DNA of 64,000 nucleotides from Clostridium aquiflavi (GCF_031344075.1 NZ_JAVJAN010000020.1:3934-67933), one strand, 5' to 3'. Shown: positions 9,214 to 18,956, counted from the stretch's first letter. The notes: a model not told the origin generated them from the letters alone. Made by a program: numbers and translations.

Positions 9214-9372
9214 ATGAATAAAAATCCAAGTATAAAATGTTCAGTTGCATCATGCAAATATCATAATGAGTCACAAAATTATTGTACGTTAGATCAAATT
9301 AATGTAGGTACACATGAATCACATCCAAAACAAGTAGAATGTACAGATTGTGAATCTTTTCAACTAAGATAA
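9214..9372 (+). CDS. DUF1540 small Cys-rich protein
   Basis: This 52-residue open frame begins with ATG after the ribosome site GGGAGTGAAG. It contains spaced cysteines (CSVASCKYH, YCTL, ECTDCESF) in the pattern of the DUF1540 family, small proteins of Firmicutes, often sporulation-associated, thought to bind a metal through the cysteines. A strong terminator follows about 30 bases later, which supports it as a real single gene. Its function is not known. Confidence 0.82.
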   Translation: MNKNPSIKCSVASCKYHNESQNYCTLDQINVGTHESHPKQVECTDCESFQLR

Positions 9373-9399
9373 TTTAGTTTATAATTAACCCAAGTAGTG

Positions 9400-9438
9400 A
9401 AAGAGATTTAAAGAAAATTTTTCTTTAAATCTCTTTTT
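9400..9438 (+). terminator. Terminator after DUF1540 gene
   Basis: AAAGAGATTTAAAGAAA pairs with TTTCTTTAAATCTCTTT around a short loop and ends in Ts. Confidence 0.85.
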
Positions 9439-9488
9439 CTATTATAATTAAATTTAGTACGGTGATTTTAAAATTTAATTTAAATAAA

Positions 9489-9557
9489 GGCTGTGTTTTA
9501 GCTGAGTATTAAAGGGATAAGTAAAGCTGGACTGAACAATTGAACTTAAGAATATGG
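9489..9557. repeat. Partial copy of the dispersed palindromic repeat (left arm)
   Basis: GGCTGTGTTTTAGCTGAGT and the downstream CTGGACTGAACAATTGAACTTAAGAAT match the left half of the element seen complete at 24931-25030 and 39343-39553. The right arm is missing. It lies directly before the ribosome site of the next gene. Confidence 0.6.
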
Positions 9558-9567
9558 AGGAAACTTT

Positions 9568-10515
9568 ATGGAATATAATTGGGAGAGGTCGTTACCTTTT
9601 TTTTATATAGATTTAGATATAGCTAATAAGCTTTTTAAGAAAACTTTATTAAATGAAGAGGTAGAGAGTATAGATCCTATTAACGAAGGGTGTAGAAGCA
9701 GTAATTATGTATTAGAAACTAATAATAGAAATAAATATATACTTAAAATATTCCCTGAGTGTGATTGCTATTATGAAAGGGAAAATAATTTATTAAATCT
9801 ACTTAAAAATGATATTTTAGTACAAAGAGTTTATTTAATATCTAGTAGTAATATTATAAAAAATAAGATTTTTGGTATTTATGAATATATAGAGGGGGTT
9901 AATTTAGGTAAGGCAATTAGAGGTGGATCTAAAATTGATAAAAATTTAATAGAAGAATTAGCTATGACATTAGCAAAGATACATAAATTTAAATATAAAG
10001 AATGTGGAAAACTAGATAAAAACTTAAATATAATCCACAAGTTATCCCCGCTATATACATGGTATGAAGAAAATATGGGGATAAATTTTAAAAATAGATT
10101 AGGTGATAATATAGTTAAGAAAATAAATTATATAGTAAATTATAATAAAGAAATGTTATTAGAATTAGATAAAAATATATCTTTAATTCATGGCGATTTT
10201 CAAGGAACTAATATACTTGTAAAAGATAATAAAATATCTGCAATAATAGATTGGGAATTTTCTATGGCAGGAAATCCATTGATAGATATAGGTGAATTAT
10301 TTAGATATGAGGAGTATTTTGATAATGATTTAATTAAAATATTTGAAAAACAGTATAATAAATATTCAGATGATAAATTAATTGATGAATGGTATAAAAT
10401 ATCTAAGCTAGTTGATTTAATTAGTTTAATTAAATTAATTAATACTAAAGATGATATGCCTAATAAACATAAAGAAATAAAGAAACTTATAATAAATACA
10501 TTAGAACTGTTTTAA
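9568..10515 (+). CDS. Aminoglycoside phosphotransferase (APH)/choline-kinase-like protein
   Basis: This 315-residue kinase-like protein has the APH fold. An ATP-binding N-lobe includes YILKIFPECD. The catalytic motif LIHGDFQGTNILV is near residues 208-220. The metal-binding motif AIIDWEFSMAGNPLIDIG follows. APH-family kinases phosphorylate small molecules such as aminoglycosides, choline, homoserine or sugars; the sequence does not tell which. It stands alone between repeat copies, so context gives no help. The ribosome site is TGGAGGAAAC before the ATG. I would not call it a resistance gene on this evidence. Confidence 0.78.
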   Translation: MEYNWERSLPFFYIDLDIANKLFKKTLLNEEVESIDPINEGCRSSNYVLETNNRNKYILKIFPECDCYYERENNLLNLLKNDILVQRVYLISSSNIIKNKIFGIYEYIEGVNLGKAIRGGSKIDKNLIEELAMTLAKIHKFKYKECGKLDKNLNIIHKLSPLYTWYEENMGINFKNRLGDNIVKKINYIVNYNKEMLLELDKNISLIHGDFQGTNILVKDNKISAIIDWEFSMAGNPLIDIGELFRYEEYFDNDLIKIFEKQYNKYSDDKLIDEWYKISKLVDLISLIKLINTKDDMPNKHKEIKKLIINTLELF

Positions 10516-10706
10516 TAGAGTGTTGATATTATAGTATAAAGCTTGTGGACGAAATGTAAAAAGGAAACTCGACTTCTGATAGTCGCTGAGTAAGTTCGAG
10601 GAGCGAAATATAAAATTCCGACTCTCACTTAAGAATACTAAAAATAAAAAATCATAATAAAGATGTTTTTTAGGAATACTAACTTTATTAAAGATTCTTA
10701 GTAGAA
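10510..10706. repeat. Dispersed repeat copy, TATAGTATAA-ended type
   Basis: This gap carries GTGTTGATATTATAGTATAA, then the module AAAGGAAACTCGACTT...GAGTAAGTTCGA, then TCTCACTTAAGAATACTAAAAA. All are shared with the copies at 17764-18517 and 33572-33785. No gene lies here. Confidence 0.65.
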
Positions 10707-10732
10707 CCATACGTATAGGAGAGAATAATAAA

Positions 10733-11353
10733 ATGGAAGAGAAAAAGATATTTTTAGAGATAGAGAATCATTTACTTAATGATGAAAAACCATCTTTATT
10801 TTTAAATGAAGCATTGCATAAAGGTAGTTTTGATAAATATCCACTATCAATGATTAAAGATTTAAAAGAAGTACCTCAAAATCCAAAGTATCATCCAGAA
10901 GGGAATGTATTTATACATACAATGATGGTAGTTGATGAAGGTGCTAAAAGACGTGAAATAAGTAATGATAACAGAATATTTATGTGGGCTTTATTATTAC
11001 ATGATATAGGAAAAAAGCCTACTACTAAAATGAGAAAAGGAAGATTGACTTCATATGATCATGATAAAGTTGGAGCAGAAATGGCAGAAGAATTTTTAAA
11101 TTATTTTAATGAGAGTCAGGAATTTATAACATATGTTAGAAAATTAATAAGATGGCATATGCAGAGTTTATTTGTTATTAAAAATACCAAATTTCAAGAT
11201 GTTGAAGGCATTCTAAAAGATGTCAGTGTAGATGATATAGCATTAGTATCATTATGCGATAGATTAGGTAGAGGTGGATTAGATAATTCATTAAGAGAAC
11301 AAACCTTAAATGATATAGAATTTTTTAAGAAGACATTGAATAGCAAGAAATAA
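10733..11353 (+). CDS. HD domain protein (putative phosphohydrolase)
   Basis: This 206-residue protein has the metal-dependent HD signature. A first His lies in NVFIHTMMVVDEGA, the HD pair in LLLHDIGKKPTTK, later His residues in TSYDHDKVGAEMAEEF, and IRWHMQSLF follows. It resembles the HDIG-type domain seen alone or in the C-terminal part of tRNA nucleotidyltransferases. The substrate is probably a nucleotide or phosphoester. The ribosome site is TAGGAGAG before ATG. The gene is followed after 62 bases by an Hsp20-like gene, possibly in the same transcript. Confidence 0.82.
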   Translation: MEEKKIFLEIENHLLNDEKPSLFLNEALHKGSFDKYPLSMIKDLKEVPQNPKYHPEGNVFIHTMMVVDEGAKRREISNDNRIFMWALLLHDIGKKPTTKMRKGRLTSYDHDKVGAEMAEEFLNYFNESQEFITYVRKLIRWHMQSLFVIKNTKFQDVEGILKDVSVDDIALVSLCDRLGRGGLDNSLREQTLNDIEFFKKTLNSKK

Positions 11354-11415
11354 AATTTAACATTTAAAATTATTTTTAATAATATGAATTAGAGTAATTA
11401 TTAAGGAGTATATAG

Positions 11416-11928
11416 ATGTTTAGAATGTTTCCATTTAAATTTGGGGGAACTATAAATATAGGAAATTTGGGAAATATGATAGGATCTTTTTTTGATGATA
11501 TAGACTTATCAGGTTTAATAAATGAATTAGATCAAGAATATGAAGAAGAATATTCTCAAGAATCAGAAGATTTACAAAATGAAGATGTAGCTGAATTTAT
11601 AAAATTAGAAGAATATAATGATATGTATATATTGACTATTGAGTTGAATGGAGTAGATTTAAGACAAACCAGTATACAATATAATCCTGGAAAGTTATCA
11701 ATAAATTTAAATAAGATGGAAAAAGTATCACAACATATAGGGATGCTTTCATCAAATTATATGGTAAAGAAAAATTATAAAAAAGAATTTGATAAGATAG
11801 AATCTATAGACGAAAGTAAAATTATAAAAATATTAGAAAATGGAGTACTTAAAATATCTATGCCTAAAAAATATGCATTAAATGAAGACTCTAAAATAAT
11901 AGATGTTAAAAGCTATATAGAAAATTAA
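11416..11928 (+). CDS. Hsp20/alpha-crystallin-like small heat shock protein
   Basis: This 170-residue protein has an acidic middle part (EEEYSQESEDLQNEDV) followed by an alpha-crystallin-type domain. Its features are FIKLEEYNDMYILTIELNGVD, then strands ending in KIIKILENGVLKISMPK, which contains the family's G-x-L motif. Such proteins act as ATP-independent holdases. It is more diverged than the usual clostridial Hsp18. The ribosome site AAGGAG is before the ATG. It shares a two-way terminator with the convergent helicase gene. Confidence 0.75.
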   Translation: MFRMFPFKFGGTINIGNLGNMIGSFFDDIDLSGLINELDQEYEEEYSQESEDLQNEDVAEFIKLEEYNDMYILTIELNGVDLRQTSIQYNPGKLSINLNKMEKVSQHIGMLSSNYMVKKNYKKEFDKIESIDESKIIKILENGVLKISMPKKYALNEDSKIIDVKSYIEN

Positions 11929-11959
11929 AATTAGGGAAGATTAAATCTTCCCTAATTTT
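11927..11959. terminator. Bidirectional terminator between hsp20 and the helicase gene
   Basis: AAAATTAGGGAAGA pairs perfectly with TCTTCCCTAATTTT, with A- and T-runs on both sides. It serves both convergent genes. Confidence 0.9.
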
Positions 11960-11975
11960 ATAAAAGTTCTAAATA

Positions 11976-13556
11976 TTATTTTCTTTTATTAGCTACTTCA
12001 ACATTAACTTTTTTTCTATTTATTTTACCGCCGATACATTTCTCTAATACTTTAGAAGAAACATCTTCATCTATAGTCACAAATGAGAAATTATCCATAA
12101 GATCTATTTTACCAATAGCAGCAGGTCTTACTCTACTTTGATCTTTTATGTAGTTTATTAAGATTTTTGGAGTTAAGCCATCTTTCTTTCCAACAGAGAA
12201 GAATAAACGTACATCATTTTTTGAAGCACTAGGTGCATCTAATGTATCAGTATTATATTCAAAACTGCTTTCATTTTCGAATTTTATTTTCATTAAAGAT
12301 GCTATTATAGAAATTGGATCATAAGCTTCATTTAATTCTATAGCACTTGGAACAAATGTGCTAAAATCACCACTATCAATAGTTTCTTTAATTTCATTAA
12401 CTATATTAGTGAATTTTCTACTATGTATTTCATTAGCTGTTGGAACTGATTTTTCTGTTATTGTACTTTTAGTTACTCTTTGAATTTGTTTAAGCATACC
12501 TAATTCTTTTGGAGTTACTAAAGAATATGCAGTACCAGTTCTATTTGCTCTACCAGTTCTTCCTATTCTATGAACATATGATTCTACATCTTGTGGTAAA
12601 TCATAATTTATTACATGTGTAATACCGTCAACGTCAATACCTCTAGCAGCTACATCAGTTGCGATTAATAAGTTTAATGAACCATCTTTAAATTTCTTTA
12701 AAGTAGTTAATCTATGAACTTGAGACATATCTCCATGCATACCCTCAACTACATATCCTTTACCTTGAAGTTCTTCAACTAATTCGTCAACACCTCTCTT
12801 AGTTCGACAGAATATTATAGCAGAAGAAGGATTATCTAAATCTAATAATCTACAAAGTGCTTCAAGTCTATGTTTATTGTTAATCATAAAATAGTTTTGT
12901 TCTATTTTAGATACTGTAAGTGAACTTCTCTTTATTGCTACGTGCTTAGCATCTGCTTTCATGTAATTCTTAGCTAATTTTGCTATTGGAGCAGGCATAG
13001 TAGCAGAGAATAATAAAGTTTGTCTTTCAGCAGGAGTATTACTTATTATAGTTTCAATATCTTCGATGAATCCCATATTAAGCATTTCGTCAGCTTCATC
13101 TAATACTAGGAAATCTACTGTATTTAATTTAAGTATTTTTCTGTTTATAAGGTCTAACACTCTTCCAGGAGTTCCAACAACAATATCAATGTTATCTCTT
13201 CTTAAGGCTTTGATTTGTCTATCGATAGACTCTCCACCATAAACAGGTAATACATTTGCTTTTTCATATTTTGAAAGCTTTTTAAGTTCATCATTTACTT
13301 GTACAGCAAGCTCTCTTGTAGGAGCTAAAATAAGTGCTTTAATTCCGTTCGTGTCATTTAATCTGCTAAGTATAGGACAACCATACGCAGCAGTTTTTCC
13401 TGTACCAGTTTGTGCTTGACCAATTAAGTCAAAACCTTCTAGTGTTACAGGTATACTTTCTTCTTGTATTTGAGAAGGGGTATTAAATCCTAAATCCTCT
13501 ATTGCTTTTACAATTGTGTCTTTAAGACCTAAAGAATAAAATTTGTTATCGTTCAT
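11976..13556 (-). CDS. dbpA: DEAD-box RNA helicase with DbpA-type RNA-binding domain
   Basis: This 526-residue helicase has all DEAD-box motifs in order: a Q motif near the start (NTPSQIQEESIPV), motif I AQTGTGKT, Ia PTRELAVQ, II DEAD, III SAT, V ATDVAARGID, VI HRIGRTGR. The last 75 residues (DVRLFFSVGKKDGLTP... to IGGKINRKKVNVEVANKRK) form a DbpA RNA-binding domain, which in DbpA/YxiN proteins recognises 23S rRNA hairpin 92. The likely role is ribosome assembly or mRNA unwinding. The N-terminal half also resembles CshA/DeaD, so the gene name is a best guess. It is monocistronic on the minus strand. Confidence 0.88.
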   Translation of the reverse strand: MNDNKFYSLGLKDTIVKAIEDLGFNTPSQIQEESIPVTLEGFDLIGQAQTGTGKTAAYGCPILSRLNDTNGIKALILAPTRELAVQVNDELKKLSKYEKANVLPVYGGESIDRQIKALRRDNIDIVVGTPGRVLDLINRKILKLNTVDFLVLDEADEMLNMGFIEDIETIISNTPAERQTLLFSATMPAPIAKLAKNYMKADAKHVAIKRSSLTVSKIEQNYFMINNKHRLEALCRLLDLDNPSSAIIFCRTKRGVDELVEELQGKGYVVEGMHGDMSQVHRLTTLKKFKDGSLNLLIATDVAARGIDVDGITHVINYDLPQDVESYVHRIGRTGRANRTGTAYSLVTPKELGMLKQIQRVTKSTITEKSVPTANEIHSRKFTNIVNEIKETIDSGDFSTFVPSAIELNEAYDPISIIASLMKIKFENESSFEYNTDTLDAPSASKNDVRLFFSVGKKDGLTPKILINYIKDQSRVRPAAIGKIDLMDNFSFVTIDEDVSSKVLEKCIGGKINRKKVNVEVANKRK

Positions 13557-13703
13557 TAAATATCCTCGTTTCTTTTATCTAAAATTGGTTACTTTATATT
13601 ACTTAATTTACATAAGTCAAATAAAATAAGTTTAACAGAGTAGTTTATATAATGTCAAATCTAAAAAATTTACAAATTTTGAAATTTATAAATCTTGAAA
13701 TTG

Positions 13704-14423
13704 CTAATTATCTTTATATTTACTACATACTATTGATCTAACTTTATTTGGAAGTTCATCTTGTTCTTCCTTTGTTAAATCTTTTGTATAAATTGGTGCA
13801 TGTACTACAAGCTCTACATTTGCAGGCTTTATTCTATTAGTTTGCTCTAATAATTTGTAAGTTCCATTAATAGTAAGAGGAACTATAACGCATTTTGATT
13901 TTAAAGCTAATTTAAAACTACCAGCTTTAAAGTCACTAATTTCTTTTCCTTTACTTCTAGTACCTTCTGGAAATATAACCATAGAATAGCCAGTTTTAAG
14001 TATGCTAATTCCTTGAACTATTGCTTCAGCAGACTTCCTTAAGTTTTTTCTATCCATGAAAACGCAATTTATGTATTTCATCCATGTACTAATAAATGGA
14101 ACAGTTTCTAATTCTTTTTTTGCGATAAAGCCTTTTGGGACATCAATAGAACTCAGTAATAATGGAATATCAAAATTACTTTGATGATTAGATACAAATA
14201 ATATAGTCTCATCTTTAGGTATATTTTCTAATCCTACCACATTAATTCTTGCACCACAAGCTTTCATTACAAATCTTGCCCACTTAGAAGTAACTTTATG
14301 AATAAATTCTTTTTTTTCTTCTAAATTCCCCTTATTTTCTAAGGATTTAATTTTAAATTTATTCATAGATACAAATAATAAACTAAAAATTATGGCTATA
14401 GAAAATGTTATTGTTCTTATCAT
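13704..14423 (-). CDS. plsC: 1-acyl-sn-glycerol-3-phosphate acyltransferase
   Basis: This 239-residue protein starts with a membrane helix and carries the acyltransferase box NHQSNFD (HX4D) near residue 75. VFMDRKNLRKS and the FPEGTRSKG motif follow near residue 155. PlsC adds the second acyl chain to lysophosphatidic acid during phospholipid synthesis at the inner membrane. The length is usual for the family. It stands alone on the minus strand, divergent from the P-type ATPase gene, with about 290 AT-rich bases between them. Confidence 0.9.
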   Translation of the reverse strand: MIRTITFSIAIIFSLLFVSMNKFKIKSLENKGNLEEKKEFIHKVTSKWARFVMKACGARINVVGLENIPKDETILFVSNHQSNFDIPLLLSSIDVPKGFIAKKELETVPFISTWMKYINCVFMDRKNLRKSAEAIVQGISILKTGYSMVIFPEGTRSKGKEISDFKAGSFKLALKSKCVIVPLTINGTYKLLEQTNRIKPANVELVVHAPIYTKDLTKEEQDELPNKVRSIVCSKYKDN

Positions 14424-14711
14424 GTTTACACATCCTTAATTTTAATTACTACATAAATATAGTATATTATAAAAATGCATTATTTAAAAGATAGCAGCAA
14501 ATACTTAAAGGATAAGCACACAAATTTAATTCTAGCCCTAAAATAATAATTTTAAAACCAATAATAAGATATATTTAAAATTATTTTAATATAAAATTAA
14601 AGGAAAATAATATAAAAAAGGATATAATTATTATAGTAGATAAAATATTGTTAATTATTTAAAAAAATTACGATAAATAAAATGAAGATAAATAAAGCAG
14701 AGGAGGATCAA

Positions 14712-17084
14712 ATGGATACAGATGCACTAGAGAAAAACAATGATCTTATAGGCCTTAGTGATAAAGAAGTAACTGAAAGAATTGCTGAAGGAAAAGTTAA
14801 TTATATTCCGAAAGCTCCATCAAGAACATTATGGCAAATAATTAGAGCTAATTTATTCACTAGTTTTAATACTATAAATTTAATATTAGCAATAGTAGTT
14901 ATAATAGCTGGATCACCTAAAAATTCAATATTTGCAGGAGTTATATTAGTTAATACTTTAATTGGTATAGCACAAGAACTTAGAGCTAAAAAAACATTAG
15001 AAAAATTATCTGTTATAAATGAAGCTTATGCTAATGTTCTAAGAAATGGAGAGGTAAAAAAAATACCTTTAGAAAAAATTGTTTTAGATGATATATTGTA
15101 TTTGGATACAGGAGCGCAAATACTAGCAGATTGTGAAGTTATTTCATCAGTAGAACTAGAGGTTGACGAATCTATGTTAACTGGAGAATCTGATTCTATT
15201 ATAAAATATAGTGATGATAAATTATTTTCTGGAAGTTTTGTTGTAGCTGGAGAAGCGTATGCTAAAGTAACTAATGTTGGAAAAGAAACATATGCATCTA
15301 GACTTGCAGAAGAGGCTAAGAAATTTAAATTAATAAATTCAGAATTACAAAATGCTATAAATAAAATATTTAGAGTAATAATATGGATAATAATTCCGTT
15401 ATCAATTTTACTTACAGTAACTCAACTTATGATAAACAATGTAACATGGCAACAAGCATCAATTGGAACTGTAGCTGGAATTATAGGTATGATTCCAGAA
15501 GGATTGGTTCTTTTAACAAGTGCTACATTCATAGTTGCAATAGTTAAACTAGCCAAATATGATACACTAGTTCAAGAATTATGTTCAACAGAAGTTTTAG
15601 CAAGAGTTGATGTATTATGTTTAGATAAAACAGGAACATTAACAGAAGGAAATTTAAAATTAGTTGACATAAAAAATATTAGTGATATTAAATCAGGAGA
15701 AATAGATACAGTATTAGCAGCACTTACATACAATTTACCTAGTAATAATGCAACTCAAAAAGCCATCTTAGAAATATATAAAGATTTTAATAATGATTTA
15801 AAATGCACAAATAAGATAGTATTTTCCTCTAAAAGAAAGTGGGGCGGTGCTACCTTTGAAAATTTAGGTACGTGGGTAATAGGAGCACCAGAAATTATAT
15901 TAAATAAAGAATATAGTAGCATTAAATCATTAGTAGATGAAGAAGCAGCAAAAGGAAGAAGAGTATTACTTTTAGCTAAGGTTAAAAACAATAAACTTAA
16001 TTATAAATTAAGTGGAGAGATTGAAGCTGTAGCTTTAATATTAATAGAAGACATAATCAGAGAACAAGCACCGGCTGTATTAGATTATTTTAATAAACAA
16101 GATGTAGAAGTAAAAATAATATCAGGTGATAATCCACTGACAGTTTCAACTGTTGCTAAAAAAGCAGGAGTAAATGGATGGGAAAATTCAATAGATGCTA
16201 GAAATCTTCCGGAAAATGAAGAAAAATTTAATGAAATGATTAAAAATAACACTGTTTTTGGAAGAGTAACGCCTCATCAAAAGAAGAGAATAGTTAAATC
16301 ACTTCAAAATTCAGGTCATACAGTTGCTATGACTGGTGATGGAGTAAATGATGTACTTGCGTTAAAAGAATCAGATTGTGGAATAGCTATGGCAAATGGA
16401 TCAGATGCAACTAAAGCAGTGGCACAGTTAGTATTGTTAAAATCAGATTTTTCAGCGTTACCTAAGGTTGTTGAAGAAGGAAGAAAACAAATAAATAATT
16501 TAGAAAGAGTTGCTGAACTATTTTTATCAAAAACAGTATACTCTATAATATTAGCTTTAGTTTTTTCATTGTTATTTTTACCATTTCCAGTTTTACCAAT
16601 ACAAATGTCATTAGTGGGAAGTTGTGCAATTGGTATTCCAGCATTTTTCTTGGCGTTACTTCCTAACGAAGGTGGAGTAAAGAAAGGGTTTTTACATAGA
16701 ATTTTAACTGTGAGTATTCCCAATGGTATATTCTTAGCATTGTTTACAACATTAACATTTATAAGTTCATTTTATATAGGAGCTTCCATAGAGTACAGTA
16801 GAACTTTAGCATTACTTATGTTTTCAGGTGTTAGTATGATTATTTTACTTAAAGTATCAAGACCTTTAACAACATTTAAATTTTGTTTAGTAGTTTTGAT
16901 GTTTGGAATAGTTATACTTGCGTTTATTACTCCAATAGGAAGAATTATTTTCACATTAGAAAAATTAAAATTAAGACATTGGATAATATCTTTAGTAGTA
17001 ATAATATTATCAGCTCCATTAATTACTAAAATAGTAGACTTAGTAAGGAAGAAAGTTAATAAGGTATTTAAATTCGAATATTAG
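14712..17084 (+). CDS. Cation-translocating P-type ATPase, CtpE-like
   Basis: I choose the ATG at 14712 because AGAGGAGG precedes it by 6 bases; an ATG 30 bases upstream lacks a site. The 790-residue product has the A-domain MLTGES motif, the phosphorylation site LCLDKTGTLTEG, the hinge MTGDGVNDVLALKESDCGIAM, and a membrane motif IGMIPEGLVLLTS before the P domain. The PEGL motif with VQELCSTEVLARVD is typical of CtpE-type ATPases, linked to calcium uptake in mycobacteria. The ion is not proven here. There are no N-terminal heavy-metal domains. Its stop lies 21 bases before the DUF6483 gene, suggesting cotranscription. Confidence 0.88.
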   Translation: MDTDALEKNNDLIGLSDKEVTERIAEGKVNYIPKAPSRTLWQIIRANLFTSFNTINLILAIVVIIAGSPKNSIFAGVILVNTLIGIAQELRAKKTLEKLSVINEAYANVLRNGEVKKIPLEKIVLDDILYLDTGAQILADCEVISSVELEVDESMLTGESDSIIKYSDDKLFSGSFVVAGEAYAKVTNVGKETYASRLAEEAKKFKLINSELQNAINKIFRVIIWIIIPLSILLTVTQLMINNVTWQQASIGTVAGIIGMIPEGLVLLTSATFIVAIVKLAKYDTLVQELCSTEVLARVDVLCLDKTGTLTEGNLKLVDIKNISDIKSGEIDTVLAALTYNLPSNNATQKAILEIYKDFNNDLKCTNKIVFSSKRKWGGATFENLGTWVIGAPEIILNKEYSSIKSLVDEEAAKGRRVLLLAKVKNNKLNYKLSGEIEAVALILIEDIIREQAPAVLDYFNKQDVEVKIISGDNPLTVSTVAKKAGVNGWENSIDARNLPENEEKFNEMIKNNTVFGRVTPHQKKRIVKSLQNSGHTVAMTGDGVNDVLALKESDCGIAMANGSDATKAVAQLVLLKSDFSALPKVVEEGRKQINNLERVAELFLSKTVYSIILALVFSLLFLPFPVLPIQMSLVGSCAIGIPAFFLALLPNEGGVKKGFLHRILTVSIPNGIFLALFTTLTFISSFYIGASIEYSRTLALLMFSGVSMIILLKVSRPLTTFKFCLVVLMFGIVILAFITPIGRIIFTLEKLKLRHWIISLVVIILSAPLITKIVDLVRKKVNKVFKFEY

Positions 17085-17105
17085 TTATTGGGAAGTGAGA
17101 GATTA

Positions 17106-17762
17106 ATGTTTAAAAATGATTATATGAAAGAGATGGAAAATAGCTTAGATTTAATAAAAGAAGAAGTAAATAAAAATTTAATAAATGAGGAAATAACAAA
17201 GGCTAAAATTGCAGTAAATAATCAGCTTAGAAATTTAGTAGGATTAGATATTAATGCTATTGATACCTTATCATTTAATAGTGTTAGGGAAATAATTAGT
17301 AAAGATGCTTCTTATAATTTAGGAAAATATATTGCACTGGGAGAATTATTACAATTACAAGGAAAGATTTGCTTAAAAGACAACGATGAATCAATGATGT
17401 TAAATTATTATTTAAAATCACTACAAGCTTTTTATGAAATATATGATGAAGAAGAGATTAATAGTGATAAGTATATTAAAGATATAGAATGTTTAATAAA
17501 TGATTTAAGAGAATATGATGTTCCATTAGAAAGTGATATGCAAATCTTTAAGTTTTACGAATTAATGAATAAGTTAGATAAAGCAGAAGATATGTTGTTT
17601 TATATTATAGATAAAAGTAATAATGATAAAAATAATATAGAAATGGGATTAGAATTCTATAATAAATTAAAACAAAAGCCAGAAGAAGAATTAATTAAAG
17701 GAAACTTACCATTAGAAGAAGTAGAAGATAGCTATTTAGAACTTAGTAAAAAACTTAAATAA
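17106..17762 (+). CDS. DUF6483-like protein
   Basis: This is a soluble, mostly helical protein of 218 residues from the ATG at 17106; a TTG 18 bases upstream is also possible. The N-terminal MFKNDYMKEMENSLDLIKEEV and the segment NQLRNLVGLDINAIDTLSF resemble DUF6483 proteins of Firmicutes, which have no known function. There is a TPR-like feel in the helix pairs around 75-130 and 165-218, but no clear repeats. It lies directly after the P-type ATPase and may share its transcript. It is followed by the large repeat island. Confidence 0.65.
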   Translation: MFKNDYMKEMENSLDLIKEEVNKNLINEEITKAKIAVNNQLRNLVGLDINAIDTLSFNSVREIISKDASYNLGKYIALGELLQLQGKICLKDNDESMMLNYYLKSLQAFYEIYDEEEINSDKYIKDIECLINDLREYDVPLESDMQIFKFYELMNKLDKAEDMLFYIIDKSNNDKNNIEMGLEFYNKLKQKPEEELIKGNLPLEEVEDSYLELSKKLK

Positions 17763-17763
17763 T

Positions 17764-18517
17764 ATGTTGAATATTTTAATATAAAGCTCACTGAGCTAAG
17801 GAATTTACTTTAAGAATACTAGAATAAAGCTTAGTCTAATTAATGCGTGTTCCCAATGAAACATTGTACTGTGTGAAAGTTCATGTTACCAAATATAAAA
17901 TTTGGACATTTACTTTTGACAAGCAATTAATTCAAATTTTAAAAGGAAACTCGACTTCGCTGAGTAAGTTCGAAAATCCAAATGTAAAATTTGGTTTCTC
18001 ACTTAAGGATTCTAAAAAGTAAATTCCAATGTCAGATTCGCCTTTATATTAAAATACCAACATTAATATAAAGTAATGTTTTTAGTAATTTAACTTGGTT
18101 GGAATGCGAAAATGAGTATAGTCCCATTTTAGCTTGCTCCCAATATAAAATTGAGACAAGCAGTAAATGTGAGAATATTAAAAGGAAACTCGACTTCGCT
18201 GAGTAAGTTCGAAAAGCTAAATATAAAATGCACTGTGTGAAAGTTCGTGTAGCCAAATGTAAAATTTGGACACTTACTTTTAGATTCTCACTTAAGTATT
18301 CTCAAAGTCCAATTACAATGCCAACTTTACATATTGCATATCTCAACATATATTAACAATAGCTTGATTAATGTGTTTTTTAAATTAAATTTTGTAATAG
18401 GTGAAAGTTTGTTTAGCTAAATATAAAATTTGGGTACTTATTTTTGGTTTCTCATTTAAGGATTCTAAAAAGTAAATTCCAATGTCAGATTCGCCTTTAT
18501 ATTAAAATACCAACATT
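17764..18517. repeat. Composite island of dispersed repeats, with a 75-bp near-perfect duplication
   Basis: The island has a mosaic structure. It begins ATGTTGAATATTTTAATATAAAG and ends in the inverse CTTTATATTAAAATACCAACATT, once at 18042-18065 and again at 18495-18517. The 75 bases ending at 18068 are repeated almost identically ending at 18520. Internal modules recur: AAAGGAAACTCGACTTCGCT (17942, 18181), GTACTGTGTGAAAGTTC (and variants), and GAGTATAGTCCCATTTTAGC (18114). No gene is visible. The region looks like MITE-like elements nested into each other. Confidence 0.75.
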
Positions 18518-18628
18518 AATAAAAGATGATATTTTAAATGAACTTTGTGGAGATGGATTGTATAAATAGCATTACTTGACAATGGATAATAACTATAATA
18601 AAATTTAATATATAATTTCATAATTCAA

Positions 18629-18703
18629 GTCCTCATAGTTAAATGGATAGAACAGTCCCCTCCTAAGGGACAGATGTAGGTTCGATTCCTACTGGGGATA
18701 CCA
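18629..18703 (+). tRNA. tRNA-Arg (anticodon CCT)
   Basis: A full cloverleaf can be drawn. The acceptor GTCCTCA pairs with TGGGGAT with two wobble pairs. The anticodon stem GTCCC/GGGAC encloses loop CTCCTAA, giving CCT (reads AGG). The T-arm is TAGGTTCGATTCCTA. An encoded CCA ends the gene. A weak terminator-like hairpin follows at 18716-18746, then the remains of an integrase gene. Confidence 0.95.
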
Positions 18704-18715
18704 TGATTATATAGA

Positions 18716-18746
18716 AAATGCCTTAACCACAATGGTTGAGGCATTT
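18716..18746 (+). terminator. Hairpin after tRNA-Arg
   Basis: AAATGCCTTAACCA pairs with TGGTTGAGGCATTT around CAA. The T-run is short, so termination may be weak. Confidence 0.6.
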
Positions 18747-18803
18747 GTTATATTCAATATTGTACTATAAATTGTACTAAATTTTTTATTCAGCTTTTTG
18801 GTA

Positions 18804-18956
18804 CTATATTGTACTAGGACTATATTTAAAAATATTATCTAATAAGCTAGCAGTATTATTTTTCATATCTTCCATTATGTGAGTATATGTATTCAATGTA
18901 GTCGCTATATCTTTATGACCAAGTCTGTCAGATACAACCTGTATATTTTCACCATT
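18804..18956 (-). pseudogene. C-terminal remnant of a phage-type tyrosine recombinase (integrase)
   Basis: On the minus strand about 50 codons read ENIQVVSDRLGHKDIATTLN then TYTHIMEDMKNN, ending in a TAG at 18804. SDRLGH and TLNTYTH are the C-terminal catalytic box of phage integrases, including the nucleophilic tyrosine. Upstream (toward 18990) the frame loses similarity, so everything before the LGH box is gone. Its place immediately beside tRNA-Arg is the usual site of integrase genes, so it marks an old, decayed integrated element. The stretch 18957-19245 holds no recognisable gene. Confidence 0.75.

Noticed and set aside
9568..10515. Aminoglycoside resistance gene
   Set aside because: The APH motif is shared by many small-molecule kinases and context gives no support.
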